From Kosakonia sacchari (lineage in GTDB: Bacteria; Pseudomonadota; Gammaproteobacteria; Enterobacterales; Enterobacteriaceae), in NCBI GenBank assembly GCA_900109485.1, contig FOAY01000015.1, positions 1 to 64,000 on the forward strand: 64,000 bases of DNA, given 5' to 3'. The notes below the pieces were generated by a model. That model ran no database searches, was not told the DNA's origin, and worked only from the letters and a program-made list of their open reading frames with translations. The position numbers were made by a program, and so were the translations under genes. Within the stretch, counting starts at the first letter, position 1, and each line of letters begins with the position of its first letter. Shown piece after piece: positions 17,038 to 26,987 of the stretch.

Positions 17038-17631
17038 TAAACCATCCCCATTCCGTATCGTTATAACACCATTAAAATGGAGCGATAAGACATCTCATCT
17101 CCATTTAAATTTCTATTAATATCAATGAATTAAAATAAAAACACATTATAAAAGGCGTTCATATCCCTCGCCTGTTTGTTAATAAACAGGCGACATTAAT
17201 GGAATAATTTCAACTCGTGATAATTCCGAATATCTTTATTTTGTTGTTGCTGGCGGAAAATTCAGTACAGAATAGCCAGCCGAAAATTAATCTGTCGGCC
17301 TTTATCACTTGCCGACAAAACCAGGCTTCCTGCACGCCTCTGTCGCTTCGGTTTTATTTAAAAAAATCGCCCTCTTTTTTATTCAAAAGAAACCCGGCGC
17401 AGGATTCTACCGCGCTAAAAAGAATAAAAAACCAGAAACAGTCACTAACATATCGTTACAGAGTGTACGCGTTATCGCGCGGCAGGTAGTAATCAGGAAA
17501 ATCTTAAAAGCTTTTTATCATTGATGAATAAAAATGGGATCGGGGAAATAAACGCGAGGTTTTTACCTATATCAGTTTGATTTAAGGCGTTTGTCATCAT
17601 GTGATGCCAAAAATTTTTTCAGCAAAAAAGT
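17038..17631. other. AT-rich gene-free stretch
   Basis: About 600 bp of unusually AT-rich DNA between the DUF1796 gene and the ydfZ control region. Short frames at 17217-17524 have no ribosome site and no recognisable features. The one clear element is a perfect palindrome at 17168-17193. The composition fits an acquired segment together with the DUF1796 gene. Confidence 0.6.
17168..17193. repeat. perfect 10-bp-arm palindrome upstream of the DUF1796 gene
   Basis: TCGCCTGTTT and AAACAGGCGA are exact inverted repeats separated by GTTAAT. There is no T-run on either side. It lies 131 bp upstream of the DUF1796 start and could be an operator, an attenuator-like hairpin or a relic of transfer. 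Confidence 0.6.
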
Positions 17632-17645
17632 GTGATGTTGATCAA
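17632..17645 (+). promoter_or_regulatory. FNR box upstream of ydfZ
   Basis: GTGAT-GTTG-ATCAA matches the FNR consensus TTGAT-N4-ATCAA at nine of ten positions. A TATTTATA -10-like element starts about 28 bp downstream, so the site sits at a class II activating position near -41. E. coli ydfZ is known to be strongly FNR-dependent, and fnr itself is in this window. Confidence 0.75.
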
Positions 17646-17747
17646 AAACAAAAACTCGTTATCTCAGGAGCGTATTTATAAGGCGTCCGTAGCGGGGACA
17701 TCTTCTGCCCCGTTTCGTTTTTTGGATATCAACAAGGAGAAACCACC

Positions 17748-17951
17748 ATGGTGACTTATGATCGTAACCGTAATGCGATTACCACCGGCAGCCGCGTAAT
17801 GATTAATGGTACGGGCCGTACCGGCAAAATCATTGCGATTCACGCAGCCGGGCTGGACGCCGCGCAACTGCGTCGCAGTAAAACGGTAGAAGTGGAAGGT
17901 TGTGAAGGTAAATTCGAACCGGTTGAACTGATTCGGCTTGGTCTGCACTAA
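17748..17951 (+). CDS. ydfZ: YdfZ, small selenium-associated protein
   Basis: A 67-residue protein ([20 protein letters not shown]) matching E. coli YdfZ. It has no signal or membrane segment. A single conserved Cys is in the [10 protein letters not shown] segment; the E. coli protein was reported to carry selenium, probably on this Cys, not as selenocysteine (no in-frame TGA here). Its role is unknown, but expression is anaerobic. A strong AAGGAG ribosome site precedes the ATG, and a bidirectional terminator separates it from ydfI. Confidence 0.92.
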   Translation: MVTYDRNRNAITTGSRVMINGTGRTGKIIAIHAAGLDAAQLRRSKTVEVEGCEGKFEPVELIRLGLH

Positions 17952-17982
17952 ATGGTGAAAATGCCCGCATAAAGGCAAAAAA

Positions 17983-18008
17983 GAATGCCGCCTGGGCGGC
18001 ATTCTTTC
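17983..18008. terminator. bidirectional terminator ydfZ/ydfI
   Basis: A GAATGCCGCC/GGCGGCATTC stem with A-rich and T-rich flanks on the two sides, between convergent genes. Confidence 0.8.
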
Positions 18009-18014
18009 GACGAT

Positions 18015-19478
18015 TTACAGCGCTGCGGCGTATTCTGCCACCGTCGCTTTCGCCCCTTTCTCCAGCAGTGAACGATACGCTTTCTGTACCTGCGCCACAA
18101 AGGCCGCTTCTTTCGGCAGTTCGTTGCCAAAAATCGCCTCGATGCCCAACAGAGCCTGCACGCGCACTTCACCTTCCGCGCTGGCATTAACCGCGCTCTG
18201 AATCACCGTCAACAGCGGATCGCACACTTCGATCGCCTGACCTTGCTCATCAACACCGCCGACGTAGCGCATCCAGCCCGCCACACCCAGCGCCAGCAAC
18301 GCAAAGGAATCCTGATGCGCTAAGTGCCAGCGTACGGAATCGAGCATACGCTGCGGTAATTTCTGGCTGCCGTCCATCGCGATCTGCCAGGTACGGTGAC
18401 GCAGCGCAGTGTTGCTGTAACGCGCAATCAGCAGATCGGCGTAACGCGCAAGGTCAACGCCCTTCACTTTCAGCGTTGGCGCCTGCTCTTTCAGCATCAG
18501 CGCGTGCGCCGCACGGCGATAGTTGTCGTCGTCCATACATTCGTTGATGTGCTGATAACCGGCCAGGTAACCCAGATAAGCGAGGAAGGAGTGGCTGCCG
18601 TTCAGCATACGCAGTTTCATCTCTTCGAACGGCACGACGTCGGCAACCAGTTCGGCGCCCGCTTTTTCCCATGCCGGACGACCCGCAACAAAGTTATCCT
18701 CAATCACCCACTGGCGGAACGGTTCACAGGCCACGCCTGCCGGATCGCGCACGCCGGTAAGCTGTTCGATTTTATCCAGCGTTTCCGCCGTTACTGCCGG
18801 AACAATACGATCCACCATGGTCGACGGGAACGTCACGTTGGCGTCAATCCAGTCTGCCAGTTGCGCATTTACCGCGCGGGCATAAGCGCACACCACATTG
18901 CGGGTAACGTGACCGTTTTCCGGCATGTTATCGCAGGACATCACGCTGAATGCCGCCAGCCCTGCCGCTTTACGACGCGCCAGCGCTTCCACCACCACGC
19001 CAACTGCGGATTTTGGCTGCTGCGGGTTTTGCAGGTCGCCAACGATTAACGGATGATCGAGCATCAGTTTGCCGGTCGCCGGCGAGTGGCAATACCCTTT
19101 TTCGGTGATGGTCAGCGAGACAATCGCCACCTGCGGCTCGCACATGGCGGCCAGTACGGTTTCCAGGCCATCAACCTGCGCGTGCAGCGCGCGTTTCACC
19201 ACGCCAACCACTCGCGCTGTCCACGCGTCGGCGGACATTTCCGCCACGGTGTACAGATTATCCTGCTGTTTCAGGTCGGCAATCTGCTGCTCACCGCCGA
19301 TCAGATTGACTTCGCAGTAACCCCAGTCGCTACCATGCTCTGCGGCCAGAATATCCGCATACACCGACTGGTGAGCGCGGTGAAAAGCGCCAAACCCCAA
19401 ATGCACAATGCGTGGAACCAGTTTGTTACGATCGTAAGTAGGTAACGTGGCTTTCGCCTTTAATAGCCTGTTTTCCAT
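18015..19478 (-). CDS. ydfI: YdfI, D-mannonate/fructuronate oxidoreductase
   Basis: A 487-residue member of the long-chain mannitol dehydrogenase family. The N-terminal Rossmann part includes [14 protein letters not shown], and the catalytic signature [16 protein letters not shown] (K..N..H) is near residues 290-305. It oxidises D-mannonate to D-fructuronate with NAD in the homologues. It sits with ydfJ, rspB and rspA (a ManD-type mannonate dehydratase), which makes a shared sugar-acid pathway likely. The start at 19478 agrees with E. coli; an upstream ATG at 19490 adds four residues. Confidence 0.93.
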   Translation of the reverse strand: MENRLLKAKATLPTYDRNKLVPRIVHLGFGAFHRAHQSVYADILAAEHGSDWGYCEVNLIGGEQQIADLKQQDNLYTVAEMSADAWTARVVGVVKRALHAQVDGLETVLAAMCEPQVAIVSLTITEKGYCHSPATGKLMLDHPLIVGDLQNPQQPKSAVGVVVEALARRKAAGLAAFSVMSCDNMPENGHVTRNVVCAYARAVNAQLADWIDANVTFPSTMVDRIVPAVTAETLDKIEQLTGVRDPAGVACEPFRQWVIEDNFVAGRPAWEKAGAELVADVVPFEEMKLRMLNGSHSFLAYLGYLAGYQHINECMDDDNYRRAAHALMLKEQAPTLKVKGVDLARYADLLIARYSNTALRHRTWQIAMDGSQKLPQRMLDSVRWHLAHQDSFALLALGVAGWMRYVGGVDEQGQAIEVCDPLLTVIQSAVNASAEGEVRVQALLGIEAIFGNELPKEAAFVAQVQKAYRSLLEKGAKATVAEYAAAL

Positions 19479-19657
19479 GGTGGGACTCATCTTATTAAGT
19501 GAAACAGTGGTTCAATAGATTACGGGCTGTCGCAAATCAGACTATGATTTACGACAGCATTTGCGGACTACACTAACTAGAATGGTAACCAAATGTGTCA
19601 AAATCCCGTTAACTTAACCTCTGGCTCAACGTTCACTTCCGGTAATTAATAAGGGGT

Positions 19658-21031
19658 TCAGATATAGTTCCGGTTTCCCACCGGCTGGGCCGCAGCGCGC
19701 GGTTCAGCCGCGTCTTGCAGAATATTCAAATCGCGGTCGCGCACTTCCGGCATCAGCACGGCACAGAGCAAACCAATCAGCGAGTAGGCCACCAGCATGA
19801 CGACTATCGGCCACCAGGAGCCGGTCATATTGCAGAAGATCCCCGCCAGTACCGGCCCGAATCCGACGGCCACCAGCCCGCCCGCCTCTTTCGAAATGGC
19901 CATCCGCGTGAAGCGATTACGGGAGCCGAACATTTCCGCCATGGTGATGTTTTCCAGCGCGAATAACCCGAGCACGGCAACGTTATGAATGACGATGATC
20001 GACAGCATAATCACGCCGGGGTTGTAGCTCTTATCGACGATGATCGCCATCATCGGGTACGCGAGAATGATCGCCGAGATGCACAAGCAGATATAGGGTA
20101 AACGACGCCCCACTTTGTCGGACAGCCAGCCCAGAAACGGAATGGTAAAGAAGCCAATAATCGAACTGATCATCAGGGCATCGGTCGGAATGCGTTTTTC
20201 GAACAGCAGGGTTTGTACCAGATAACCCGCGAGGAAGGTTTGAATTAACCCGGAATTACCAGCCTGGCCAAAGCGCAAACCAGTCGCCAGCCAGAAAGTT
20301 TTGCTGCTGAACATCGCGCCCAGTCCCATTTCCGCACGTTGGCTTTCCGGCGCATGCGCGCCTTCGTGCACCTTCTCGAAGACCGGGCTCTCTTTCAGGT
20401 TCAAACGCAACCAGATGGCGAAAATCATCACCACCACGCTGGCGATAAACGGCACCCGCCAGCCCCAGGCCAGCAGCGCTTCGCGATCCAGCGCGAAGAA
20501 CATCACCGCCCAGATCGCCGTTGCACTCAGCGTGCCGCAGTTGGTACCCATCGCCACCAGCGAAGAGATAATGCCGCGTTTCCCTTTCGGTGCATATTCC
20601 GCGAGCATGGTTCCGGCTCCGGATATCTCCGCCCCTGCGCCAAGGCCCTGAATAATACGCAGCGCTACCAGCAGTACCGGCGCAAAAATGCCGATCTGCG
20701 CATAGGTCGGTAACACGCCAATCAAGGTGGTACAAATGCCCATCATCGTGATGGTGATGAACAACACTTTTTTGCGGCCTATGCGATCGCCCATTTTACC
20801 GAAGATAAACGCGCCGATAATGCGCGCCACATAACCCGCTCCGTAGGTTCCCATCGCGAGGATCAGCGCCATCGCCGCTGATTGCTCCGGGAAGAAGATC
20901 TCATGAAAAACCAGCGCCGCGCCCAGCGAGTAAAGCTGGAAATCCATGAACTCAAGCGCAGTACCCAGCCAGCCGGAAACGGCGGCTTTCACCAGATCAG
21001 AGGTCGTTCTTTCAGCGTTAACTTGCGTCAT
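19658..21031 (-). CDS. ydfJ: YdfJ, MHS-family MFS transporter (intact)
   Basis: A 457-residue metabolite:H+ symporter with twelve membrane segments. The family motif GKMGDRIGRKKVLF follows TM2, and the RIIQGLGAGAEISGAGTMLAEY block follows. In E. coli K-12 the Qin prophage interrupts ydfJ; here the frame is complete from start to stop, so it represents the uninterrupted allele. Gene context suggests uptake of the sugar acid used by YdfI, RspA and RspB. The start at 21031 (MTQVNAERTTSDLVKAAV) is family-supported. Confidence 0.92.
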   Translation of the reverse strand: MTQVNAERTTSDLVKAAVSGWLGTALEFMDFQLYSLGAALVFHEIFFPEQSAAMALILAMGTYGAGYVARIIGAFIFGKMGDRIGRKKVLFITITMMGICTTLIGVLPTYAQIGIFAPVLLVALRIIQGLGAGAEISGAGTMLAEYAPKGKRGIISSLVAMGTNCGTLSATAIWAVMFFALDREALLAWGWRVPFIASVVVMIFAIWLRLNLKESPVFEKVHEGAHAPESQRAEMGLGAMFSSKTFWLATGLRFGQAGNSGLIQTFLAGYLVQTLLFEKRIPTDALMISSIIGFFTIPFLGWLSDKVGRRLPYICLCISAIILAYPMMAIIVDKSYNPGVIMLSIIVIHNVAVLGLFALENITMAEMFGSRNRFTRMAISKEAGGLVAVGFGPVLAGIFCNMTGSWWPIVVMLVAYSLIGLLCAVLMPEVRDRDLNILQDAAEPRAAAQPVGNRNYI

Positions 21032-21088
21032 AATGGCTATCTCGAAAAAAGAAGTATGCGTACCGCTCAACCGCATTTTTCGTTGTAA

Positions 21089-22105
21089 TTAATTGAACGT
21101 TAATAAGACCTTACAGCAGTGCCGCTGATCTTTTTCAAACAGTTCAATCGCATCGGTGACATGTTGATAGTCAAATTTATGCGTCACTAACTTCGTCGGA
21201 TCGATCAGGGCGCGAGCCAGCCAGTCGATCACCACCGGGAATTTGCCCGCGTTAAGACGCGAAGAGAAAATAGACAGCTCTTTGCCCGTAATACCCTGCT
21301 GGATTATCTGGCTGGGTTCGCTGGAAAATCCCATGATCACAATACGCGCGGCCGGAGAGGCCAGCGCAATCGCCTCCTGTAGAATGGATGGATGACACGC
21401 CGCATCAACAATCAGCGTCGGTTTAATGCCCTTCTCTGCCAGCGCTTCCGCCAACGGCTGCTGGCTGTTGTTAATCACCCAGTCCGCGCCATTGCGCTGC
21501 GCCATTGCCAGACGTTCTTCGATACGATCGGCAACCATCACCTGCTGCACGTTGTAGACATTTTTCAGCGCTTGCAGCGTGGTTAATCCCATCGGCCCTG
21601 CGCCATAGATCAGCGCAATGTCTTTCTCTGTTGGGTTCACCTGGCCTGTGACGTTAGCCGCGATGGTAAACGGCTCGATCATTACCGCATTCTCATCCGG
21701 GATTGCGGCCGGAACGGCCCAAGCGTTGCGCGCTGGCACAGTGGCGTATTCGCTAAAACCGCCGTCGCGATGCACACCCAAAACCACCAGTTCGTTGCAG
21801 ACATTCGGTTTGCCAACGGAGCACGGATAGCAATGACCACAGCTGATCACCGGGTCAACCACCACGCGTTCTCCCACTCTTTCCGCCGACACACCTTCAC
21901 CAACGGCATCGATCAGACCGTAGAATTCATGGCCAATGACGCGCGGGTATTTGGCGAACGGATTGTGTCCGCGATAGATGTGGCTGTCGGAGCCGCAGAT
22001 CCCGGCGAGTTTGACCTTCACGCGCACCTCACCGGCGGCGGGTTGCGGCAAAGGGCGTTCAGCGAGCGTTAATTGGTTGGGTTGTTCAATCACCACACTT
22101 TTCAT
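21089..22105 (-). CDS. rspB: RspB, zinc-type alcohol/sugar-acid dehydrogenase
   Basis: A 339-residue medium-chain dehydrogenase. Catalytic zinc ligands are in GICGSDSH (Cys near residue 37) and GHEF (about 59-62), the structural-zinc lobe is represented by ISCGHCYPCSVGKPNVC, and a nucleotide-binding YGAGPMG occurs near residue 168. E. coli rspAB was isolated as lowering homoserine-lactone-dependent rpoS signalling, but the chemistry points to oxidation of a sugar acid such as gulonate or idonate. It follows rspA by overlap-range spacing in one operon under RspR. The ATG at 22105 is chosen, since the longer ATG at 22132 lies inside rspA. Confidence 0.93.
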   Translation of the reverse strand: MKSVVIEQPNQLTLAERPLPQPAAGEVRVKVKLAGICGSDSHIYRGHNPFAKYPRVIGHEFYGLIDAVGEGVSAERVGERVVVDPVISCGHCYPCSVGKPNVCNELVVLGVHRDGGFSEYATVPARNAWAVPAAIPDENAVMIEPFTIAANVTGQVNPTEKDIALIYGAGPMGLTTLQALKNVYNVQQVMVADRIEERLAMAQRNGADWVINNSQQPLAEALAEKGIKPTLIVDAACHPSILQEAIALASPAARIVIMGFSSEPSQIIQQGITGKELSIFSSRLNAGKFPVVIDWLARALIDPTKLVTHKFDYQHVTDAIELFEKDQRHCCKVLLTFN

Positions 22106-22119
22106 TTTGCTTTCCTCTG

Positions 22120-23334
22120 TTACCAGTTCCACAACGTGCCATCTTCCAGCCGCGCGACCGGCAGATATGCGGGATCGTAGGGGTATTTCGCCGCCAGTTT
22201 TTCGTCAAAGCCGATGCCCAGACCGGGTTGATCGCCAGGGTGCATATAGCCTTGATCAAAGCGCCAACTGTGCGGGAACACCTCCAGCATCTGTTCGGAG
22301 TAACCCATATATTCCTGCACACCAAAGTTGGGCACCCACAGATCAAAATGGAGGGCTGCCGCATGGCAAATCGGCGAAAGATCTGACGGGCCGTGCGAGC
22401 CGGTACGTACCTGATAGAGCGAGGCGAAATCCGCAATGCGCCGCATACCCGTAATGCCACCAGCATGGGTGATCGTGGTGCGGATATAGTCGATCAGTTG
22501 TTCTTCAATCAGCTGCTTGCAATCCCAGATACTGTTGAATACTTCGCCAACGGCAATAGGGGTAACGGTGTGTTGGCGGATCAAGCGGAAGCAAGCCTGG
22601 TTTTCAGCCGGGGTGGGATCTTCCATCCAGAACAGACGAAAAGGTTCGATGCTTTTGCCGAAACGCGCGGCTTCAATGGGCGTCAGACGGTGGTGCATGT
22701 CATGCAGCAGGTGTTCGTCGAAACCGAATTTACTGCGCACGGCGTCAAACAGTTTCGGCGTGAAATCGAGGTATTTTTCCGACGACCAGAGCTGCTCTTC
22801 CGGCCACTGGCCTTTGGTAGCCGGTTCATACGCCTGGCCTTTGCCTTTTGCCATACCGTAGGTGGTTTTCATTCCCGGCACGCCGCACTGCACGCGGATG
22901 GCTTTAAACCCCATCTCTTTGTGCCGCGCGTAATCTTCCAGCACCTCATCAATGGTGTGGCCGGTGGTGTGGCAATAAACCATCACCCCTTCACGGGAAG
23001 CACCGCCAAGCAACTGGTAGAGCGGCATATTGGCGGCTTTGGCTTTAATATCCCACAGCGCCATATCGATGGCGGAGATAGCCGACATGGTCACCGGACC
23101 GCGCCGCCAGTAAGCGCCTTTGTAGAAAAATTGCCAGATATCTTCAATGCGCTGCGCGTCGCGGCCAATAAGTTGCGGGCACACATGATCTTTCAGGTAG
23201 GAAGCAACGGAGAGTTCGCGGCCATTCAGCGTGGCGTCGCCAAAGCCGATGATCCCCGCTTCAGTGGTGATTTTTAATGTGACAAAGTTGCGCCCCGGGC
23301 AGGTAACAAAAACCTCAGCGCCAGTGATTTTCAT
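22120..23334 (-). CDS. rspA: RspA, ManD-type mannonate dehydratase
   Basis: A 404-residue enolase-superfamily enzyme. The N-terminal capping domain is followed by the barrel with metal-ligand segments [18 protein letters not shown] and VGEVFNS, the ManD layout. It would dehydrate D-mannonate or a related acid to a 2-keto-3-deoxy acid. The starvation-sensing name comes from E. coli genetics and not from the chemistry. It is first in rspAB, with an operator-like GTATGGTAG 56 bp upstream. The start gives [20 protein letters not shown], identical in layout to E. coli. Confidence 0.95.
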   Translation of the reverse strand: MKITGAEVFVTCPGRNFVTLKITTEAGIIGFGDATLNGRELSVASYLKDHVCPQLIGRDAQRIEDIWQFFYKGAYWRRGPVTMSAISAIDMALWDIKAKAANMPLYQLLGGASREGVMVYCHTTGHTIDEVLEDYARHKEMGFKAIRVQCGVPGMKTTYGMAKGKGQAYEPATKGQWPEEQLWSSEKYLDFTPKLFDAVRSKFGFDEHLLHDMHHRLTPIEAARFGKSIEPFRLFWMEDPTPAENQACFRLIRQHTVTPIAVGEVFNSIWDCKQLIEEQLIDYIRTTITHAGGITGMRRIADFASLYQVRTGSHGPSDLSPICHAAALHFDLWVPNFGVQEYMGYSEQMLEVFPHSWRFDQGYMHPGDQPGLGIGFDEKLAAKYPYDPAYLPVARLEDGTLWNW

Positions 23335-23389
23335 GCGGGTTTCCTTGCATCAACGTAATGTGATGCGGAAAATTTACGCAATCAGGCAA

Positions 23390-23398
23390 CTACCATAC
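23390..23398 (-). promoter_or_regulatory. candidate RspR half-site upstream of rspA
   Basis: GTATGGTAG on the minus strand, identical to the 9-mer upstream of rspR (15390-15398). It lies 56 bp upstream of the rspA start. Confidence 0.35.
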
Positions 23399-23450
23399 AA
23401 GTATAACGATCAAAAAACACGCAGACGATCACAAAATATTAACGAATTAG

Positions 23451-23777
23451 TTAAGCACGCCCCCATCCGGCGACAATGATTAACATACCGCACATCGCCA
23501 CAACAGCGCCCAGCCAGTCATAAAGACTCAGCTTCACGCCATCCACCACGCGCAGCCAGATAAGCGCCGTGCAAACATACACGCCGCCGTAAGCCGCATA
23601 AACTCGCCCGCTGGCCGCCGGATGCAGCGTTAACAGCCAGACAAACAGCGCCAACGCCAGCGCCGCAGGCACCAGCAGAAGCGGCGTCGCGCCGCGTTTT
23701 AACCACAGCCAGGGCAGGAAGCAACCCAAGATTTCACACAGCGCGGTAGCAAAAAAAAGCAGCGTCGTTTTGAGCAT
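23451..23777 (-). CDS. ynfA: YnfA family small membrane protein
   Basis: A 108-residue four-helix membrane protein, almost identical to E. coli YnfA ([20 protein letters not shown]). The YnfA family is related to SMR-type small multidrug transporters; the Shigella homologue has been reported to export dyes and antimicrobials. The conserved central block [23 protein letters not shown] is intact. The start at 23777 matches the family length; an ATG nine bases upstream is also possible. It is divergent from ynfB. Confidence 0.94.
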   Translation of the reverse strand: MLKTTLLFFATALCEILGCFLPWLWLKRGATPLLLVPAALALALFVWLLTLHPAASGRVYAAYGGVYVCTALIWLRVVDGVKLSLYDWLGAVVAMCGMLIIVAGWGRA

Positions 23778-23925
23778 TTCTGGCACTATTATTCATGATT
23801 GGTTGAACCATCATACCCGATAATGTTCTGAGAGTGGGCGCCGCCCCGGTATGCTGGCAGGCTGAGATCGCATAGAATAGAGAGATGTGGGCCACCCGTT
23901 TCTCCCTCAATTTAAGGATATCGCA

Positions 23926-24264
23926 ATGACAACTACACTTAGCAAACGCCTGTGCCTGACCGCAATGCTGACGCTGGGTGCCATCGTGTACACCACCTCC
24001 GCAATGGCAGAAACCAACCGTCTGATTATCGAATCGGGCGACAACGCACAAACCCGTCAATCTGCGGCGATGGAAAAAGAGCAATGGAATGACACCCGTA
24101 CGCTGCGTCATAAAGTGAATAAACGCGTCGAAAAAGAGTGGGACAAAACCGACGTGGCATTTGACGCGCAGGACAACTGCCAGAAAAGCAGCAACTTTAA
24201 CGCGTACTGGGAACCCAATACCCAGCGTTGCCTCGATCGTCGTACCGGTCGTCAAATTCAATAA
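23926..24264 (+). CDS. ynfB: YnfB, DUF1283 periplasmic protein
   Basis: A 112-residue protein with a signal peptide (cleavage likely after SAMA, residue 27) and a hydrophilic mature part containing two Cys (DNCQ, QRCL), which could form a disulfide in the periplasm. It matches the E. coli YnfB/DUF1283 family. The ATG at 23926 is preceded by AAGGATAT; the frame opens earlier without family support. No function is known. It is divergent from ynfA and followed by a GGGCGCG/CGCGCCC hairpin. Confidence 0.9.
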   Translation: MTTTLSKRLCLTAMLTLGAIVYTTSAMAETNRLIIESGDNAQTRQSAAMEKEQWNDTRTLRHKVNKRVEKEWDKTDVAFDAQDNCQKSSNFNAYWEPNTQRCLDRRTGRQIQ

Positions 24265-24373
24265 TTTCACCGGGCGCGCACCGCGCCCGTCTTCCCGCCT
24301 TCATCCTCTTGAACATAAAACTCTCGCGTCGCCCAGCGCCGGATATCAGGTAAAAACCTTGCCGGCACTCATA

Positions 24374-25738
24374 TTATGAAAGAAACAGCAGGTGAAGAGT
24401 CAGTCCCACAACCGCGCAACCGGCAATGACATGCGTCACTTTTGCTTTAAAGCGAAACAGAGCAATTGCCGCAGCCAGAGCAATCAGGGCGGCCGCCCAG
24501 TCGACGTTGCCAGCAACCCCTTGCGGCCACAGCACATGATAACCAAAGAACAGCGCCAGATTGAGAATGACGCCGACAACAGCGGCTGTTATCGCCGTGA
24601 GTGGCGCAGTGAATTTGATATCGTTGTGCGTTGTTTCAATAAAAGGTCCACCGGCAAAAATAAATAAAAAAGAAGGCAGGAAGGTGAACCAGGTAACCAG
24701 TATTGCGGCAACCGCTCCACCGAGGAAAAGATGATCCGGCCCAAACACGGTATTGGCATATCCGCCGACGAATCCGACAAAGGCGACAACCATAATTAAA
24801 GGACCGGGAGTGGTTTCGCCCAACGCCAGACCGTCAATCATCTGCGTAGGGGTTAGCCACTGATAATTAACGACTGCCCCCTGATAAATGTAAGGCAGTA
24901 CGGCGTAAGCCCCACCAAAGGTGAGAAGCGCCGCTTTGGTAAAGAACCAGCCCATTTGCGTTATGGTATCTTCCCGGCCCAGGGTGAGATAAAGCGTCCC
25001 CATCGGCAGCACCCACAAAAGAGCGCCAGCAATCACTATCCACATCAACCGTGACCATTTGAAAACAGCATGTTCCGGCGTCGGTGTATCATCATCAATA
25101 ATGGCGGAGCCGTAAGATTTGTCGGTTCCGGTATGCGCGCCGCCACCTTTGAATCTCTCCGGCGAGAAACGCCCGCCGATAAAACCAATGAGCGCGGCCG
25201 ACAAGACGATAATCGGGAACGGGATATTCAAAGCAAAGATCGCCGCAAAAGCGGCTGCGGCAATGGCCCACTGCGTATTGTTGCGTAACGCTCTGGTGCC
25301 GATGCGATGTGCCGCCTGTACGACAATCGCGGTGATCGCGGGTTTAATGCCATAGAATAACCCCATGACGACAGGCTGGTCGCCCCAGACGATATAAATC
25401 CAGGAAAGCGCGATTAACACCAACAGTGAAGGCAGAACAAACAATGCGCCGGCCACGATACCGCCCCAGGTACGATGCATCAGCCAGCCGATATACGTTG
25501 CCAACTGCTGCGCTTCAGGCCCTGGTAATACCATGCAGTAGTTCAGTGCGTGCAGAAAACGTTGTTCTGAGATCCAGCGCCGGTTTTCCACCAGTTCCTG
25601 ATGCATGATGGATATTTGCCCTGCCGGGCCGCCAAAACTGATAAATCCCAGCTTCAGCCAGAATAAAAATGCTTCCCGGAAGCTGACGTGATGAGGACTT
25701 TCTGTATCGACCATAGCGAGCGACGGGCTTTTACTCAT
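24374..25738 (-). CDS. chrA: ChrA-family chromate transporter
   Basis: A 454-residue protein with two homologous CHR domains (about residues 20-190 and 230-450), each hydrophobic with a short helical-hairpin pattern. The family signatures FGGPAGQI near residue 37 and PGPEAQQLATYIGW near residue 73 are present, with a second FGGAYAVLPY block around 295. ChrA exports chromate, in exchange for sulfate, across the inner membrane and gives resistance. There is no chrB regulator or other chr gene nearby. It lies between ynfB and ynfC, which are adjacent in E. coli, so it looks like an insertion. About 255 bp of apparently gene-free DNA lie upstream. Confidence 0.88.
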   Translation of the reverse strand: MSKSPSLAMVDTESPHHVSFREAFLFWLKLGFISFGGPAGQISIMHQELVENRRWISEQRFLHALNYCMVLPGPEAQQLATYIGWLMHRTWGGIVAGALFVLPSLLVLIALSWIYIVWGDQPVVMGLFYGIKPAITAIVVQAAHRIGTRALRNNTQWAIAAAAFAAIFALNIPFPIIVLSAALIGFIGGRFSPERFKGGGAHTGTDKSYGSAIIDDDTPTPEHAVFKWSRLMWIVIAGALLWVLPMGTLYLTLGREDTITQMGWFFTKAALLTFGGAYAVLPYIYQGAVVNYQWLTPTQMIDGLALGETTPGPLIMVVAFVGFVGGYANTVFGPDHLFLGGAVAAILVTWFTFLPSFLFIFAGGPFIETTHNDIKFTAPLTAITAAVVGVILNLALFFGYHVLWPQGVAGNVDWAAALIALAAAIALFRFKAKVTHVIAGCAVVGLTLHLLFLS

Positions 25739-25993
25739 GGTGCGCGGATCTCATTTGGTAAATCATTAACAGGCCGTCAGACAACGTAGATGTTGTCTCC
25801 AGCAGCTTGTTATTCTGACTCTGTCAGAATACGTCCACGCCACCCGCCTCTGGTGGCTGAACTCTGCCAGCATCCAGATAATCAGATTATTTTGCAATAA
25901 AACCCGTGATGATTACGCGCCCCTAAAACAACCGTCTCAGGGACTCATTGCTATGACGGTACTACCGCGCGGTCAGCGCGGCGGTGGCCTGCA

Positions 25994-26713
25994 TCAATAA
26001 TAGGCGATGGTATTTTTGATGCTGTATTTGTGGGTAACCTGCGGGGAAGCGCTCAGATCGACAACTTCCAGTGTGCAGCTCAACGGATTGTCGTGGCTGT
26101 CGTAGTCACAGTTCTGTTTCACGCTGCCGAGCGGCTTGTCATTCAGCGTGCTGAGCGATGTGTAATCGAGTTTTTTCCGTTTGTCTTTGGAAGGTGTCGA
26201 GGCCACCGTCAGATGCTCGTCCTTTGAGGTCGTGGATTTGCCCAGCGGATAACCTTCCTCATCGTAACGGTATTTCACTTCCATCTCTTTCCCGGTCGCC
26301 AGCACGACAAAACCGTTGTCATCGGTGTCCCACGTCACGCCCGCCGCCGGAAACTCAGCTAACTGGCATTTACCCTGCAAGCGCAGCCGCTTCTCTTTCG
26401 TTTCCGCATCGAGATAATAATTGGCATCCAGCACCAGCGCGACGCCGCTGTTGTTCTCCAGATCGTGCAGCTCCAGCGTATCGAAACAGCCCTCTTTCGA
26501 CATTGTTCCGCTGACGCGTTTGGTGACTTCGCCCTTCTCATTTAACAGCGTCTGGCTGAACTCTTTCACCGGGCCACGCAGCGGATCAAAATCGAATTCA
26601 TTGGAGAAGCTCGCCATCTCTGGCGTAAACGATACCGGTTCCTTCGCGTCATCACATCCGGCGAGCAATGTCACCACAGCGATGAGCAATAGCTGTTTTT
26701 TCAATGGGTTCAC
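25994..26713 (-). CDS. ynfC: YnfC family lipoprotein
   Basis: A 239-residue lipoprotein matching E. coli YnfC (SFTPEMASFSNEFDFDPLRG). The signal is VNPLKKQLLLIAVVTLLAGC with lipobox LAGC. No ATG lies close to the signal; the likely start is one of two tandem GTG codons (26716 or 26713) or a TTG at 26704, while the ATG at 26773 would give an overlong N-region. I give the second GTG. Several conserved Cys (EGCFD, GKCQL, QNCDYD, LSCTL) suggest disulfides in the periplasm. It is conserved in enterics and of unknown function; divergent from ynfD. Confidence 0.85.
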   Translation of the reverse strand: MNPLKKQLLLIAVVTLLAGCDDAKEPVSFTPEMASFSNEFDFDPLRGPVKEFSQTLLNEKGEVTKRVSGTMSKEGCFDTLELHDLENNSGVALVLDANYYLDAETKEKRLRLQGKCQLAEFPAAGVTWDTDDNGFVVLATGKEMEVKYRYDEEGYPLGKSTTSKDEHLTVASTPSKDKRKKLDYTSLSTLNDKPLGSVKQNCDYDSHDNPLSCTLEVVDLSASPQVTHKYSIKNTIAYY

Positions 26714-26987
26714 CACATTTTTCTTCTGGATTGCGCCTATCTTAGCAAAATCTTTACATAGTCGGGCAAACACTTATTTGTCTTACGGCCTAAAACCGGC
26801 CAGCGAATACAGGCTGCCCACCAAATTTAGTAGCCGTAGCGGCCGTAAAACCACGGCGGCTATGTGTGTCAGCGCAGATAACGTTACTGCCGCATCCGCG
26901 ATCGCATCGTCAGATAATTCAGAGATTTACCCGGCCCTGGTGCGGAAACTGCTAAGCTTACTGCGGGCAAAACTGAAGGAGATGAGA

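Noticed and set aside
17217..17524. Two overlapping short frames in the AT-rich gap
   Set aside because: No ribosome site, no hydrophobic or motif pattern, and composition that favours chance frames.
22393..23277. 294-codon open frame antisense to rspA
   Set aside because: Shadow of rspA with no start context or recognisable domain.
26421..26987. Long upstream extension of the ynfD frame
   Set aside because: It is antisense to ynfC, and the ynfD signal peptide and ribosome site start at 26988.
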